Source: an uncultured Alphaproteobacteria bacterium (lineage in GTDB: Bacteria > Pseudomonadota > Alphaproteobacteria > Rhodospirillales > Rhodospirillaceae). Taken from it: a stretch of 46,669 nucleotides of DNA. The notes below the pieces were generated by a model that was given only the letters and a program-made list of their open reading frames with translations, was not told where the DNA came from and did no database searches. Shown here piece by piece: positions 25,721 through 34,821 of this stretch. Within the stretch, counting starts at the first letter, position 1. Every line of letters starts with the position of its first letter. Location: positions 1 to 46,669 of the forward strand of contig CACGTM010000008.1 in NCBI GenBank assembly GCA_902575965.1. Reading direction: 5' to 3'. The translations under genes and the position numbers were made by a program.

Positions 25721-27094
25721 ATGACAGATTGGTCTCAGATAGAAGACTGGGATAGATCCTATTATTTGCATAATACACAGGCTAAAGATGAACATCAATT
25801 TACTGCCGTTGATCGTCAAGATGGTAATTACATTTACTTATCTAATGGCACTAAACTTCTTGATTTTCAAAGTCAGTTAATATCAGATAGTTTTGGTCAT
25901 AGACATCATCGTATATATAATGAAATTAAAAATGCCATGGAAAGATATGGGCATGTTTTTTTCGGTATGTCTCATGAATACCGTGCACGAGCAGCTAAGC
26001 TGATTATTAACGATATAGTTAATTCGTCTAATCCTAAATGGGCGGGTAGGGTTAGAATTCTTGCTTCAGGTACTGAAGCAGTAGAAAACTCAATTACTAT
26101 AGCCAGACTTTTTACAGGAAAACAAATTATCCTAACTCAGGCTCATTCTTTTCATGGATTAACAGTAGGCGCCACCATGTTGAGAGGATATCGTAATAAT
26201 ATTACGACAGACCCAAAAGAAAATACTGTTCGAGATGTTCCAGGTTTTCCTACCGCAGGTTTTATACCTATCCCTCCACCCGAAAGATTTGATTTTGATA
26301 AAGACTTTCTCCCCTCTATTTCTGCAACAGAAGCAATGATTAAAGCTGTTGGTGCGGAAAATATTGCGGGTATAATTACAGAGCCAATGTTTGGAGCAGG
26401 TGGCTTGGCAAATCATCATGAATATTTAAAATCAATTTTTGCACTTTGCAAAAAATATAATATTTTATGGATTGATGATGAAGTACTGTGCGGTTTTGGT
26501 AGATTAGGCGAATGGTTTGGGTACAAATTGTATGATGATATATGTCCAGATATTATGGCAGTTGGCAAAACTATTAATGGTTCGTCGTTGCCTGCAGGTG
26601 CCGTTATAGTAAATAACGAAATTTCTGATTTTATAGAAAATGCGCGCTGGTGGAGTGGTTCAACATGGGATGGGCACCCAATTATATGCGCATCTATTGT
26701 AGGCACATTAGAAATGATGCTTGAGGAAAATTATCTTGATAAGATCAAACAAAAGGGTAAATATTTGAAAGAAAAGTTGGATATGATTTCTGAAAAACAT
26801 CCATCTTTTGGTTCTGTTGGAGGACATGGTTTGTTTTATGCTGTTGATTTGGTAAATAAGAATCATCAACCTATTATTTCTGACGATAGGTGGACATCAT
26901 TTCAAGGAGACTTGTCAAAACACCCTAATAATATTGTTGGACAAGAATGTGCAAAAGAAGGAGTGTTTCTTGGGGGATTTGTTCCTAATACAATAAAAGT
27001 TGGTCCGCCATTTACAATAGAAGAAAACGAAATTGACAAAGGTATCAATGCGTTTGATAAAGCCTTAACAGTAATTGATAAAATGTTTTGTTAG
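25721..27094 (+). CDS. Class III PLP aminotransferase
   Basis: A 457-residue class III aminotransferase (omega-amino-acid, beta-alanine/pyruvate or glutamate-semialdehyde group). The cofactor phosphate site is ASGTEAVENSITIARLF, the ring-stacking segment QAHSFHGLTVGA, the Asp that holds the pyridine nitrogen in WIDDEVLCGFGR and the PLP-binding Lys in AVGKTINGSSLPAG near residue 282. In the pyrimidine pathway such an enzyme would remove the amino group of beta-alanine or an amino-acrylate-derived product; here that is inference. It ends 13 bases before the second RutA-like gene. Confidence 0.9.
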   Translation: MTDWSQIEDWDRSYYLHNTQAKDEHQFTAVDRQDGNYIYLSNGTKLLDFQSQLISDSFGHRHHRIYNEIKNAMERYGHVFFGMSHEYRARAAKLIINDIVNSSNPKWAGRVRILASGTEAVENSITIARLFTGKQIILTQAHSFHGLTVGATMLRGYRNNITTDPKENTVRDVPGFPTAGFIPIPPPERFDFDKDFLPSISATEAMIKAVGAENIAGIITEPMFGAGGLANHHEYLKSIFALCKKYNILWIDDEVLCGFGRLGEWFGYKLYDDICPDIMAVGKTINGSSLPAGAVIVNNEISDFIENARWWSGSTWDGHPIICASIVGTLEMMLEENYLDKIKQKGKYLKEKLDMISEKHPSFGSVGGHGLFYAVDLVNKNHQPIISDDRWTSFQGDLSKHPNNIVGQECAKEGVFLGGFVPNTIKVGPPFTIEENEIDKGINAFDKALTVIDKMFC

Positions 27095-27107
27095 AAAGGA
27101 TAACATA

Positions 27108-28172
27108 ATGAAATTTGGAATTTTTTTACCTAATGGAAGTAATGGTTATATCATTTCTAATGCGATCAAACCCTATCTTCCTACTTTTGAGCATAATAGA
27201 GATATTACAGTTGAGGCAGAAAAACAGGGCATGGATTTTGTCTTATCCATGATGAAATTCAGAGGTTTTGGTGGTGATACAGGTTATTGGGATGCATGTC
27301 TTGAATCATTTACTCTTATGGCAGGACTTGCGGGTGTCACAAAAAAAATAGGATTAATTCCTAGTATTGCACTCTTAAGTCAACATCCAGCTTATGTTGC
27401 CAGAATGATTGCCACAATTGATGATATAAGTGATGGTCGCTGCAGTTTAAATATTGTTACAGGTTGGAACAAACCCGAATACACGCAGATGGGTTTATGG
27501 CGAGGTGATGAGTACTACGACCAAAGATATCAGTACGCGGCCGATTATTTAACAATTCTTCAGGATCTTTGGAAAAATGGAAGAACTACTCATAAAAGTG
27601 ACTTCTTCAATCTCGATGATTGCAGTTGTTTACCTACTCCTGGAAGAGAGATAGATATTGTGAGTGCGGGTATGTCTCCTAAGGGGGTTGAATTTGTTGC
27701 CAAACATGCGGGACATAATTTTATTATGTCTCCTACTGCTAAGGTTAAAGAAATCAGCGAGAGTGTAAAAGCAAAAGGAAAAAAATACGGAAGAGATGTT
27801 GGTACATATGCTCTCTTTCAAATAGTGGCTGCACAAACCGATAGTGAAGCATTTGAATATGGTGATCATATTATTAATGAGGCAGATAAAGGTGCAATAG
27901 CCAACATCATAGGGAGCGCAGAGCTTGACTCAAATACATCCGGAACTTCTGATCACCTAAAGGCTGCATTAACATTAGGTCTTGAAGAGGGGAACATGGC
28001 TTTTATGGGAATGCCCGTTATATGTGGTTCTTATGAGACCGTTGCTCAAAAAATTGATAATATAGCAGAAGAAACAGGTGTTGATGGAATGCTCTTTAGC
28101 TGGCCAGATTTTGTTGAGGGTACAAAAGACTTTGGTCAAAAAATTATGCCAAAACTAAAATGTGCGAATTAG
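27108..28172 (+). CDS. RutA-like flavin-dependent monooxygenase (LLM family), copy 2
   Basis: A 354-residue luciferase-like monooxygenase paralogous to copy 1 at 19975-21036. It also has Asn115 (CSLNIVTGW), Glu124, Arg140-Tyr141 and Ser190 in the RutA positions, with the core SMMKFRGFGGDTGYWD. Residues nearer the substrate differ from copy 1 (for example GDTGYWDAC against GETEYWDHA), so the two may act on different substrates or sequential steps. ATG 27108 is chosen over the upstream in-frame ATG 27075 because AAAGGA lies 7 bases before it and the former would overlap the aminotransferase. It needs FMNH2, which the flavin reductase at 29408 could supply. Confidence 0.88.
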   Translation: MKFGIFLPNGSNGYIISNAIKPYLPTFEHNRDITVEAEKQGMDFVLSMMKFRGFGGDTGYWDACLESFTLMAGLAGVTKKIGLIPSIALLSQHPAYVARMIATIDDISDGRCSLNIVTGWNKPEYTQMGLWRGDEYYDQRYQYAADYLTILQDLWKNGRTTHKSDFFNLDDCSCLPTPGREIDIVSAGMSPKGVEFVAKHAGHNFIMSPTAKVKEISESVKAKGKKYGRDVGTYALFQIVAAQTDSEAFEYGDHIINEADKGAIANIIGSAELDSNTSGTSDHLKAALTLGLEEGNMAFMGMPVICGSYETVAQKIDNIAEETGVDGMLFSWPDFVEGTKDFGQKIMPKLKCAN

Positions 28173-28193
28173 ATCAGGACGAATACATACACA

Positions 28194-28940
28194 ATGAGAA
28201 TTTTCATAATATCTATACTAGGCTTTTTATTTATTTTATCCGTGGCTTTTGACAATATTAATACATCTAATAATGCTTTATCGGATCAAGATAAATCAGG
28301 ATACCTTCTTGAAGAAAATATTGTTTCTCCCAGTGGTGAAATTGATTTTTACTATTTTGTTGATCCCCCAGTGGATGCCAATTTATCTGGTTCAATGACT
28401 TGCAAGGATGGTAGCTCATATAATATAAAAATGACTATTAACGAAACAGTCCCTGAAAAACATCCCCTTAAAGACAATGATAATATGTTTGTTTTGGAGT
28501 CAAAAGGCTCAGTATCTGTGTATGATGATTCAGAAGTCCCTTTTACAGAAAATTATAGTTTAACTGAAGTGTATAATGAAGAAGGGGCATTATCCCTACT
28601 ATCTGCTTCAGATGGAGTTGTATGCGTTGCTGTAGAATCACAGGTTGTTCCTGAAATTGTACGTGTTGGTGATAGTGGACGTATTGCAACCTTAAAGTGT
28701 TCAGATGAAACAAAAGATGAATATTCATGGTCTATTTCTAAAAAAAATGGAAATATTATAGGAGTTCAAACCGCTCGTACATATTATGAAAATCTTGATA
28801 CTTTTGATCTTATGAGAATTGAACATAATTACAAAAGTATATCCATGAGAGGTACAGTTGAGGCAGGTGAGTGTGATATGAATATGTCTGGTTCATGGAA
28901 ATCACTTTGGTGGGATATGAGCCCTTCCTGGAAAGAATAA
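28194..28940 (+). CDS. Exported protein of unknown function
   Basis: An unrecognised 248-residue protein with an N-terminal hydrophobic segment (MRIFIISILGFLFILSVAF) that is a signal peptide or single anchor. The rest is polar, acidic and beta-like, with five Cys in the mature part (SMTCKDG, VVCVAV, TLKCSD, GECDMN) that could make disulfides. Its position 21 bases after the second RutA-like gene suggests the same transcript. Role not inferable; a periplasmic binding or stress protein is one possibility. Confidence 0.65.
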   Translation: MRIFIISILGFLFILSVAFDNINTSNNALSDQDKSGYLLEENIVSPSGEIDFYYFVDPPVDANLSGSMTCKDGSSYNIKMTINETVPEKHPLKDNDNMFVLESKGSVSVYDDSEVPFTENYSLTEVYNEEGALSLLSASDGVVCVAVESQVVPEIVRVGDSGRIATLKCSDETKDEYSWSISKKNGNIIGVQTARTYYENLDTFDLMRIEHNYKSISMRGTVEAGECDMNMSGSWKSLWWDMSPSWKE

Positions 28941-28981
28941 TCTATAAACATTCAATAGTCATTTTGGTTTTCTTAGAGTCT

Positions 28982-29284
28982 TCATTTTGAGGATTTCATT
29001 TTATCATTCATTTCCTCAATGTTTGTGACAATTACTTTAAGTTGTGTATTTATGACTTTTAATTGCTTAAATGCATATGAGTCAATGACACCTAGGAATG
29101 AGACACCTTCTTCTCCACTGTCATAATGAGCTACACACTTTTCTGAATTTAAAGCGCATATTCCTACAACGTCTGATGCCTGATATTTTGCATCTGCATC
29201 TGACGTAAAATTTTGTAATGAAATAACTACCAAAGAAAATGCAATGATAGTTAGGATTGACTTTGTGTATAAATCTATTTTCAT
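28982..29284 (-). CDS. Small exported protein of unknown function
   Basis: A 100-residue protein with a clear N-terminal membrane segment or signal peptide (LTIIAFSLVVISLQNF), then a short domain with two Cys (GICALNSEKCVAHYD) and a C-terminal amphipathic helix (QLKVINTQLKVIVTNIEEMN) that may form a coiled coil. I do not recognise the family. It is transcribed opposite to its neighbours. Confidence 0.6.
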   Translation of the reverse strand: MKIDLYTKSILTIIAFSLVVISLQNFTSDADAKYQASDVVGICALNSEKCVAHYDSGEEGVSFLGVIDSYAFKQLKVINTQLKVIVTNIEEMNDKMKSSK

Positions 29285-29407
29285 GATTGTTTAATCCTCT
29301 ATAAATAAAATAATTATAGTGAATATATAAATAATTATGAAGAGTTGTAATAGGTGTATTTATAAGATAGAAGCATATTGTTTAATATTGAATCATAGGA
29401 ATTAAAA

Positions 29408-30019
29408 ATGGACGTTAAACTAGAAGGTCTCTCTGAGGAAGAAAACTACGCTCTTTTTAGTCAGATCATTATTCCTCGACCAATTGCCTGGGTGCTTAGT
29501 GATAACGGTGAGGGATATGGTGATGAACGTTGGAACCTTGGACCTTTCTCGTATTTTAATGGAATTACCAGTGAACCTCCGATGGTTATGTTTTCAATTG
29601 GTGATGGTATGGCTAATAAAGTAAAAGACACCCACCACAATTTAAAAAATAATCCAGAGTGCGTAATAAGTCTTGCTTGTGTTGAACAAGCTAAAGACAT
29701 GCAGAATTCATCTGAGGATTTACCGCATGGGGAGAGTGAGGTAAAAAAATTTAATATTGGTTTAACCTCATGGGACTGGTCAGTTCCTCGTATTGAGGGT
29801 GCACCTGTATCGATGGGATGTATTGCTAGACAGTTTACACGTGTTGGAAAAACAGAACAGATACTTATCTTTGCTGAAATTACTCGTCTTTGGGTTCGTG
29901 ATGATGTCGGTAAATATGATGACAATGGTAAGCTAAGAGTTGATGTAAAAGCTTTTAATCCCCTCGCACGTGTTGGTAAAGGTGCGTATGCTAAACTATC
30001 AGATGTCTTTTGGGCTTAA
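29408..30019 (+). CDS. Flavin reductase-like (PF01613) protein
   Basis: A 203-residue protein of the flavin reductase-like domain family. Conserved pieces are IIPRPIAWVLS near residue 20, APFSYFNGIT-like GPFSYFNGITSEPPMVMFS, then KDTHHNLKNNPECVISL and SMGCIARQF. Family members reduce FMN with NAD(P)H for two-component monooxygenases (RutF belongs to a related group). AGGAA lies upstream of ATG 29408. Its presence next to two RutA-like enzymes makes it the best local source of FMNH2. Confidence 0.85.
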   Translation: MDVKLEGLSEEENYALFSQIIIPRPIAWVLSDNGEGYGDERWNLGPFSYFNGITSEPPMVMFSIGDGMANKVKDTHHNLKNNPECVISLACVEQAKDMQNSSEDLPHGESEVKKFNIGLTSWDWSVPRIEGAPVSMGCIARQFTRVGKTEQILIFAEITRLWVRDDVGKYDDNGKLRVDVKAFNPLARVGKGAYAKLSDVFWA

Positions 30020-30083
30020 GGTTAGTTTTGATAAAATAATTATATTAAGTATAAATTTTTTATATAAGTTTAATAATTAAATT

Positions 30084-30530
30084 ATGACTAAAATATACGT
30101 AGATGGAGATGCTTGTCCGGTTAAAAATGAAGTTATCAAAGTTTCAGAAAGATATGGACTTGACGTTTTTGTAGTAAGTAATTCATGGTTAAGAAATGTC
30201 ATAGGCAGTAATGTTAAGTCAATTGTTGTTTCAGAAGGTCCAGATGAAGCTGATAATTGGATTGTCCAGCATATTAACTCAAATGATATCTGTGTAACTG
30301 GTGATATACCACTCGCCAAAAGATGCCTCGATAAAGATGTAATTGTCATAGATCATAGTGGTAAAGAATTTACAGTAGATAGTATCGGAATGGCTTTAGC
30401 AGTTAGGAACTTAAAGTCAGAATTACGTGCCTCTTTAGACTTTAAAGATTTCAATAAGCAATTTAGTAAAAAAGATAGATCACGATTTTTATCAACACTC
30501 GATAGGGTTCTATCTTCTAAAAAAACCTGA
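30084..30530 (+). CDS. YaiI/YqxD family (DUF188, UPF0178) protein
   Basis: A 148-residue DUF188 protein. Signature segments are KIYVDGDACPVKNEV at the start, SEGPDEADNWIV near residue 53 and CVTGDIPLAKRCLDKD near 72. The Asp residues in these segments resemble the acidic site of PIN/NYN-like nucleases, but no activity is firmly established. A housekeeping gene that probably does not belong to the catabolic units around it. Confidence 0.92.
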   Translation: MTKIYVDGDACPVKNEVIKVSERYGLDVFVVSNSWLRNVIGSNVKSIVVSEGPDEADNWIVQHINSNDICVTGDIPLAKRCLDKDVIVIDHSGKEFTVDSIGMALAVRNLKSELRASLDFKDFNKQFSKKDRSRFLSTLDRVLSSKKT

Positions 30531-30557
30531 TTACGGTTCTAAATAAACTGTTATATT

Positions 30558-31307
30558 TTAAGGCATCAAGCTGCCACCATTAATATGAATGACTTGACCG
30601 GTTATATATCTCGATGCATCGCCAGCAAGGAATAATATTGATCCAATTATATCTTCTGGATGTGCTAATTTTTTCATTGGATTAATAGATAGATTCTTAT
30701 TAGCTATTTCTCTGTTTTTTCCATGTAAGAAATTTGTATCTACTGCACCAGGTGCTATTACATTAACACGTATATCTGGTGCTAGCTCAGAGGCTAGAGA
30801 TTTAGAAAATGCAATAATTCCTGCCTTTGCTGCTCCATATGATGCATTACCTTTAAAACCTTTGTAGGCTAAACTTGATGAGGTATTGATTATGCTAGCT
30901 GCTTTTGATTTTTGTAGTAGAGAGATAGCATGCTTAGAACATAAATAAGTAGCCTTTAAGTTATGATTAATCATTAACTCCCAAGCTTCTTCGTTAGTAT
31001 CATTAACAAGAGTTGCTTCATTAATATATCCACATAAATTTACAATAACATCACATCCATGATATTCTTGATCGAATGAATTGTATGCTTTTATTACTTG
31101 TTTTTCATTTGTTGCGTCAAAAGAATGCTGAAAACAGTTGGAAGGAAGACGTGCCTTTTGTAAACCTTCTTTGGTATCTAGAACACCAATACGTAAATTT
31201 AATTCATGGCACACATCAACAAGTTTTTTTCCTATACCACCGCAACCTCCAACTATAAGAATTCTAGAATTATTGGATGGTCCCAAACGACTGAAATCTA
31301 CTTTCAT
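30558..31307 (-). CDS. Short-chain dehydrogenase/reductase
   Basis: A 249-residue classical SDR. The cofactor loop reads VGGCGGIGKKL (a variant of TGxxxGIG), the structural site is NLCGYI in place of NNAG, the catalytic Ser is in NTSSSLAYKG, the active Tyr and Lys in YGAAKAG, and the C-terminal part ends GQVIHINGGSLMP. ATG 31307 is preferred over ATG 31322 because AGAAGGAA lies directly upstream (31312-31319). It is followed, on the same strand, by nothing before 30558; upstream are the CMD-family and second SDR genes. Confidence 0.88.
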   Translation of the reverse strand: MKVDFSRLGPSNNSRILIVGGCGGIGKKLVDVCHELNLRIGVLDTKEGLQKARLPSNCFQHSFDATNEKQVIKAYNSFDQEYHGCDVIVNLCGYINEATLVNDTNEEAWELMINHNLKATYLCSKHAISLLQKSKAASIINTSSSLAYKGFKGNASYGAAKAGIIAFSKSLASELAPDIRVNVIAPGAVDTNFLHGKNREIANKNLSINPMKKLAHPEDIIGSILFLAGDASRYITGQVIHINGGSLMP

Positions 31308-31396
31308 TATATTCCTTCTCATTAAATAATGAAAAGATTGATAGAAAAAATTAAGAAAATAAAATTAACACGTAACTAATATATTATTACTATACT

Positions 31397-31972
31397 TTAA
31401 TTACTTCTTTTTACTGGACAAACATCTTCCTTTGTTACCAGATCAAAAACAAATAAGTATTTAGCCATGCCGGTTAATACGGCTGTTACAAAACCCATCT
31501 CAACAATCTGTTCGTCATCATAATATTTTTTTAGTCTTGAATACAAATCTTTTGTTAATTCTCCGCTCATATTTTGTAACATCATTTGCTCAGAAAGTTC
31601 TATTACACACAAGTCTTTTTCATCAAAGAAATCTGAGGATGGATTAGGAATATTATCTATTTGTTCTTGAGTGATCCCTGAAGCTAATGCATCTACTGAA
31701 TTCCATTTATTGCAAAAAAAACAACCATGTTGTTTTGATAGTTTTAGTCTAAGAAGTTCTTTAGTTCTCACATCAAGTTTCATATCAGGATTTTCATTGT
31801 AAAAAATTTTTTTGTAGAAACCTTCAAAATACCATTTCATCATTGGAGGACTGTTAGCAAAAACCTCAACGACATCGGCTTCACCTGAACGTGTCATTCC
31901 TAAGTCCCATACTTCTTGTGTATCTTTATCCATTTCATTACGAGGGACTCTTTGAAGGTGTGGGTTAGGCAT
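31397..31972 (-). CDS. Carboxymuconolactone decarboxylase (CMD)-family protein
   Basis: A 191-residue all-helical protein of the CMD/AhpD-like family. The redox pair is in KQHGCFFCNKWN near residue 80 (CxxC with the usual helical context), preceded by TKELLRLKLS, which resembles the REL segment of the family. CxxC members act as peroxidase-like or thiol-disulfide proteins rather than decarboxylases. The AAGGAG ribosome site precedes ATG 31972. It lies between two SDR genes on the same strand and may be co-transcribed with them. Confidence 0.85.
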   Translation of the reverse strand: MPNPHLQRVPRNEMDKDTQEVWDLGMTRSGEADVVEVFANSPPMMKWYFEGFYKKIFYNENPDMKLDVRTKELLRLKLSKQHGCFFCNKWNSVDALASGITQEQIDNIPNPSSDFFDEKDLCVIELSEQMMLQNMSGELTKDLYSRLKKYYDDEQIVEMGFVTAVLTGMAKYLFVFDLVTKEDVCPVKRSN

Positions 31973-32011
31973 TATGGTCTCCTTTATAAATTGATTAAAT
32001 TAAATTTTTCC

Positions 32012-32767
32012 TTAAAGTCCTACAGTAACACCGCCATCAACAGTTATTGTCTGACCCGTAATATAGCGCGCTTTGTTTGATGCCAGAAAAACAGCTACAT
32101 CAGCAATATCGGATGGATCACCAACTCTACCTAAAGGAATAGTTGGTGCAACCGCTTCTAAACCTTCCTCTCCAACAGAATGGACTGGGTCTAATGTTTG
32201 CGCTGTTCTAATAAAACCTGGTGCAATTGCATTGGCACGTATATGATCTTTTGCAAGTTCAATTGCTGTTCCTTTAACAAAACCCGTTACACCAGCTTTA
32301 GCAGCAGAGTAGGGAACATGTTCATCCCATCCATAAGTAGTTCCAACAACAGAAGCAAGACATACTATTGAACCTTTTTTTGCATCTCTCATCGCTGGTG
32401 CTGCAGCTCTTATTATTCTCATCATTCCTTTTAGATCAACATCTATTGTTAAATCCCATTCTTCATCTTTCATTGTTTTCATAGGTATCATTTTTGCAAT
32501 TCCAGCATTGCACACAACTGTATTTAACGGGCCATACTTTTTTTCAACATTTTTTATAACTGAATTGACTTCAGATGTTGACGTAACATCCATATGATGA
32601 AATTCCGCAGATCCACCATTATCAATAATACTTTTTGCAACATTATTACCTTCGTCTGAAAGTACATCTGTAACAATAACGTTATAATTACTTTCTGCAA
32701 AAGCAAGAGCAGTTGCTTTCCCAATTCCTATACCTGCACCCGAGATTATTACAGTAGAGTCTGACAT
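32012..32767 (-). CDS. Short-chain dehydrogenase/reductase (FabG-like)
   Basis: A 251-residue classical SDR with SGAGIGIGKATALAFA, CNAGIAK, the Ser in CLASVVG, the YSAAKAG pair and the family ending ITGQTITVDGGVTVGL. A strong AAGGAA site precedes ATG 32767. It is divergent from the alpha/beta-fold gene at 32873 and, with the CMD and other SDR genes behind it, forms the left arm of the large catabolic cluster. Likely oxidises a secondary alcohol. Confidence 0.92.
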   Translation of the reverse strand: MSDSTVIISGAGIGIGKATALAFAESNYNVIVTDVLSDEGNNVAKSIIDNGGSAEFHHMDVTSTSEVNSVIKNVEKKYGPLNTVVCNAGIAKMIPMKTMKDEEWDLTIDVDLKGMMRIIRAAAPAMRDAKKGSIVCLASVVGTTYGWDEHVPYSAAKAGVTGFVKGTAIELAKDHIRANAIAPGFIRTAQTLDPVHSVGEEGLEAVAPTIPLGRVGDPSDIADVAVFLASNKARYITGQTITVDGGVTVGL

Positions 32768-32872
32768 GGTTTTTCCTTTCTTATAATTAGTTAATAATCA
32801 TATTTTCCTCTTCTAAAAAGAGCAATAATAATTTATCCTTTGATTACTTTATTATGAAAAAAGGGAATTATT

Positions 32873-33658
32873 ATGATTAAGAAGGGATATGCAGATTGTT
32901 CAGAGGGGCAGATCCATTACAGAGTTTCAGGTAATGAGGGAAATCCCGTTGTTTGCTTTTTTCACCAAACTGCCAGTTCAGGTGTCATGTTTGAAAAAGT
33001 AATGAATATTATGTCTGATCAGTTTCATTGTTTTTCATTTGATAGTCCTGGGTTTGGTGGTTCTTATCACCCAAGTGAAATACCTAATATAGCCTATTTA
33101 TCTGATAAACTGATTGAAGCAATGAAAAGCTTATCCATCACAGAATTTCATGCATGTGGACACCATACGGGAGGATGTATCGCTCTAGAAATGCCTGGTC
33201 GATATCCTGAAATGGTTAAAAGTCTTTCAATCATTGGCCCAGTTCTCGTTAATGAAGCTGAAAAAAAAGAGTACATGAAAACATTTGTTAAACCTTTTGC
33301 AATTGAACCAACGGGTGATTTTTTAAATACAGCTTGGGAATATTTAAAAATGATAGGAGCTGCATCAAATACTCAACTTCACCACAGAGAACTCGTTGAT
33401 CACCTTATCGCGCATGAAACTATGCCTAAGGCATTTTCTGCTGTTTGGCAGCAGGATGTCGAGACACTTCTAAAAAATGTAGCGTGTCCTTTGATGATTA
33501 TGTGTTCAAAAGATGATGTTTTGTGGCCATTATTTGAAAGAACAGGAAGATTAAGACCAGATGCTAAACAATACATAGTTGGAGGAGCTGATTTTCAACC
33601 AGACAATGACCCTGAAGGTGTTGTTAATGGTCTAAAGGATTTTATAGAAAACCTATAA
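32873..33658 (+). CDS. Alpha/beta-hydrolase-fold protein with GHHTG elbow, cytoplasmic copy 1
   Basis: A 261-residue alpha/beta-fold protein without a signal peptide. The fold is plain (oxyanion strand VVCFFHQTASSG, DSPGFGG, and the acid Asp in SKDDVLWP), but the nucleophile elbow is GHHTG at residues 96-100, with His98 where Ser, Asp or Cys should be, and the C-terminal His of the usual triad appears absent (GGADFQPDNDPEG). It belongs to the same group as the proteins at 37084 and 37882, which share HQTASS and GHHTG. Ordinary esterase activity is unlikely; the role could be a lyase, isomerase, cofactor-free oxygenase or binding protein. Confidence 0.85.
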   Translation: MIKKGYADCSEGQIHYRVSGNEGNPVVCFFHQTASSGVMFEKVMNIMSDQFHCFSFDSPGFGGSYHPSEIPNIAYLSDKLIEAMKSLSITEFHACGHHTGGCIALEMPGRYPEMVKSLSIIGPVLVNEAEKKEYMKTFVKPFAIEPTGDFLNTAWEYLKMIGAASNTQLHHRELVDHLIAHETMPKAFSAVWQQDVETLLKNVACPLMIMCSKDDVLWPLFERTGRLRPDAKQYIVGGADFQPDNDPEGVVNGLKDFIENL

Positions 33659-34633
33659 AGTAAAAACAATTGATCCTGTTGTTTTTCTATTCATTAGATC
33701 TTTTAAAGCTTCAGGTGCATCATTAAGATTATAAAGAGACCCTGGTTTTGGATTTATGTTGTTAGAATCTATCATTTGAAAAACATCATTCATTGACTCA
33801 AGAAAGGTCTCTCTTTCTGCATTAAAAGCAAAGACTGATGGCCTTGCGATAAAATTTGAAAATGTTACGGGAACAGTGCTTAAATCAATAGGTGGGAGAG
33901 GACCTGATGCCTGGCCAAAGGTAACAAACATTCCTGTGGGTTTGAGTGCTTTAAAAGAGTTCTCGTACGTGTCCTTTCCAATACCATCGTAGACAACATC
34001 GATGCCTACTCCATTGTTTATTTTTAAAATTTCATCTGCAAAGTTTTGATCTTTGTAGTTAATGACGTAGTCACAACCTGCATCTTTTGCGATCTTTGCT
34101 TTTTTATCACTTCCTACAGTTCCAAAAACTGTTGCTCCTAGGCTTTTGGACCACCGTACAAGAGAGTCACCGCTACTCCCAGCTGCAGCATGCACAAGAA
34201 CTTTTGTATCAGAGTTAACAGGATATACTTTTTTGACCATCATTTGGGCAGTAAGTCCTGCTATCATGATAGCTGCAGCATCTTCAAATGAGAGAGAGTC
34301 GGGAATTTTAACCGCATATCCTGGCCACATATTCCTTATGGATGAATAGGCACCAAGAGGAGGACCACCGTATCCAATGCGGTCTCCCACTTTAAAATCT
34401 TTTATTTCATCTCCAAGTTGTGTAATTACACCAGCTCCTTCGACGCCGGGTGTCAATGGGTAAGGGTCAATGTTGTATTCACCACTAATGACATATGTAT
34501 CGATATAATTAACGCCTACTGCATGATTTCTTACCTGGATTTCATGCGGGGCAGGTGATTTTATATCAATATTCTCTTTAATTATTGAGTCAATACTGCC
34601 TGGTTCTTTTACAACCCATCGATAATCTTGCAT
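33653..34633 (-). CDS. qor: Quinone oxidoreductase (zinc-independent MDR, Qor)
   Basis: A 326-residue medium-chain reductase of the Qor type. Typical sites are VGVNYIDTYVISGEY, PGVEGAGVI, GDRIGYGGPPLGAYS, the NADPH-binding segment VLVHAAAGSSGDSLVRWSKS and GSDKKAKIAKDAGCDYVINY. No structural zinc Cys cluster is visible. It reduces quinones or alpha,beta-unsaturated carbonyls with NADPH. The stop overlaps the stop of the convergent alpha/beta-fold gene by 6 bases. The cupin gene lies upstream on the same strand, with a long hairpin between them. Confidence 0.9.
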   Translation of the reverse strand: MQDYRWVVKEPGSIDSIIKENIDIKSPAPHEIQVRNHAVGVNYIDTYVISGEYNIDPYPLTPGVEGAGVITQLGDEIKDFKVGDRIGYGGPPLGAYSSIRNMWPGYAVKIPDSLSFEDAAAIMIAGLTAQMMVKKVYPVNSDTKVLVHAAAGSSGDSLVRWSKSLGATVFGTVGSDKKAKIAKDAGCDYVINYKDQNFADEILKINNGVGIDVVYDGIGKDTYENSFKALKPTGMFVTFGQASGPLPPIDLSTVPVTFSNFIARPSVFAFNAERETFLESMNDVFQMIDSNNINPKPGSLYNLNDAPEALKDLMNRKTTGSIVFTL

Positions 34634-34746
34634 TTTTTATACCCTTCTAAAGAACAACACTCTACTTGATTCAAAGCTCATAACAATTATATACTAAGCG
34701 ATATAAAACATTGTAATAATTGAGAAAATGAATTTCAAGTAATCGT

Positions 34747-34816
34747 GTTGGTGGATTCTATTTCAAAACAGTGTTCTGAAATAGAATCATAAGTAAATTA
34801 AATTACAACCAACATA
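34747..34816. promoter_or_regulatory. Nested inverted repeat between cupin and qor genes
   Basis: A perfect 12-bp stem (GATTCTATTTCA at 34754-34765 and its complement at 34777-34788, 11-base loop) is nested in an outer pair GTTGGT (34747-34752) and ACCAAC (near 34808). It lies in the gap between two minus-strand genes. There is no T-tract after it on the minus strand, so an intrinsic terminator is not supported; an operator, an attenuator or an mRNA-stabilising hairpin fits better. Confidence 0.55.
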
Positions 34817-34821
34817 GCTAG

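Noticed and set aside
29461-29925. 154-residue open frame antisense to the flavin reductase
   Set aside because: It is a shadow of a well-supported gene with conserved family motifs on the other strand; its own translation has no recognisable motif.
34754-34788. Intrinsic terminator of the cupin gene
   Set aside because: The stem is good but no T-run follows it on the minus strand, so I list it only as an inverted repeat.
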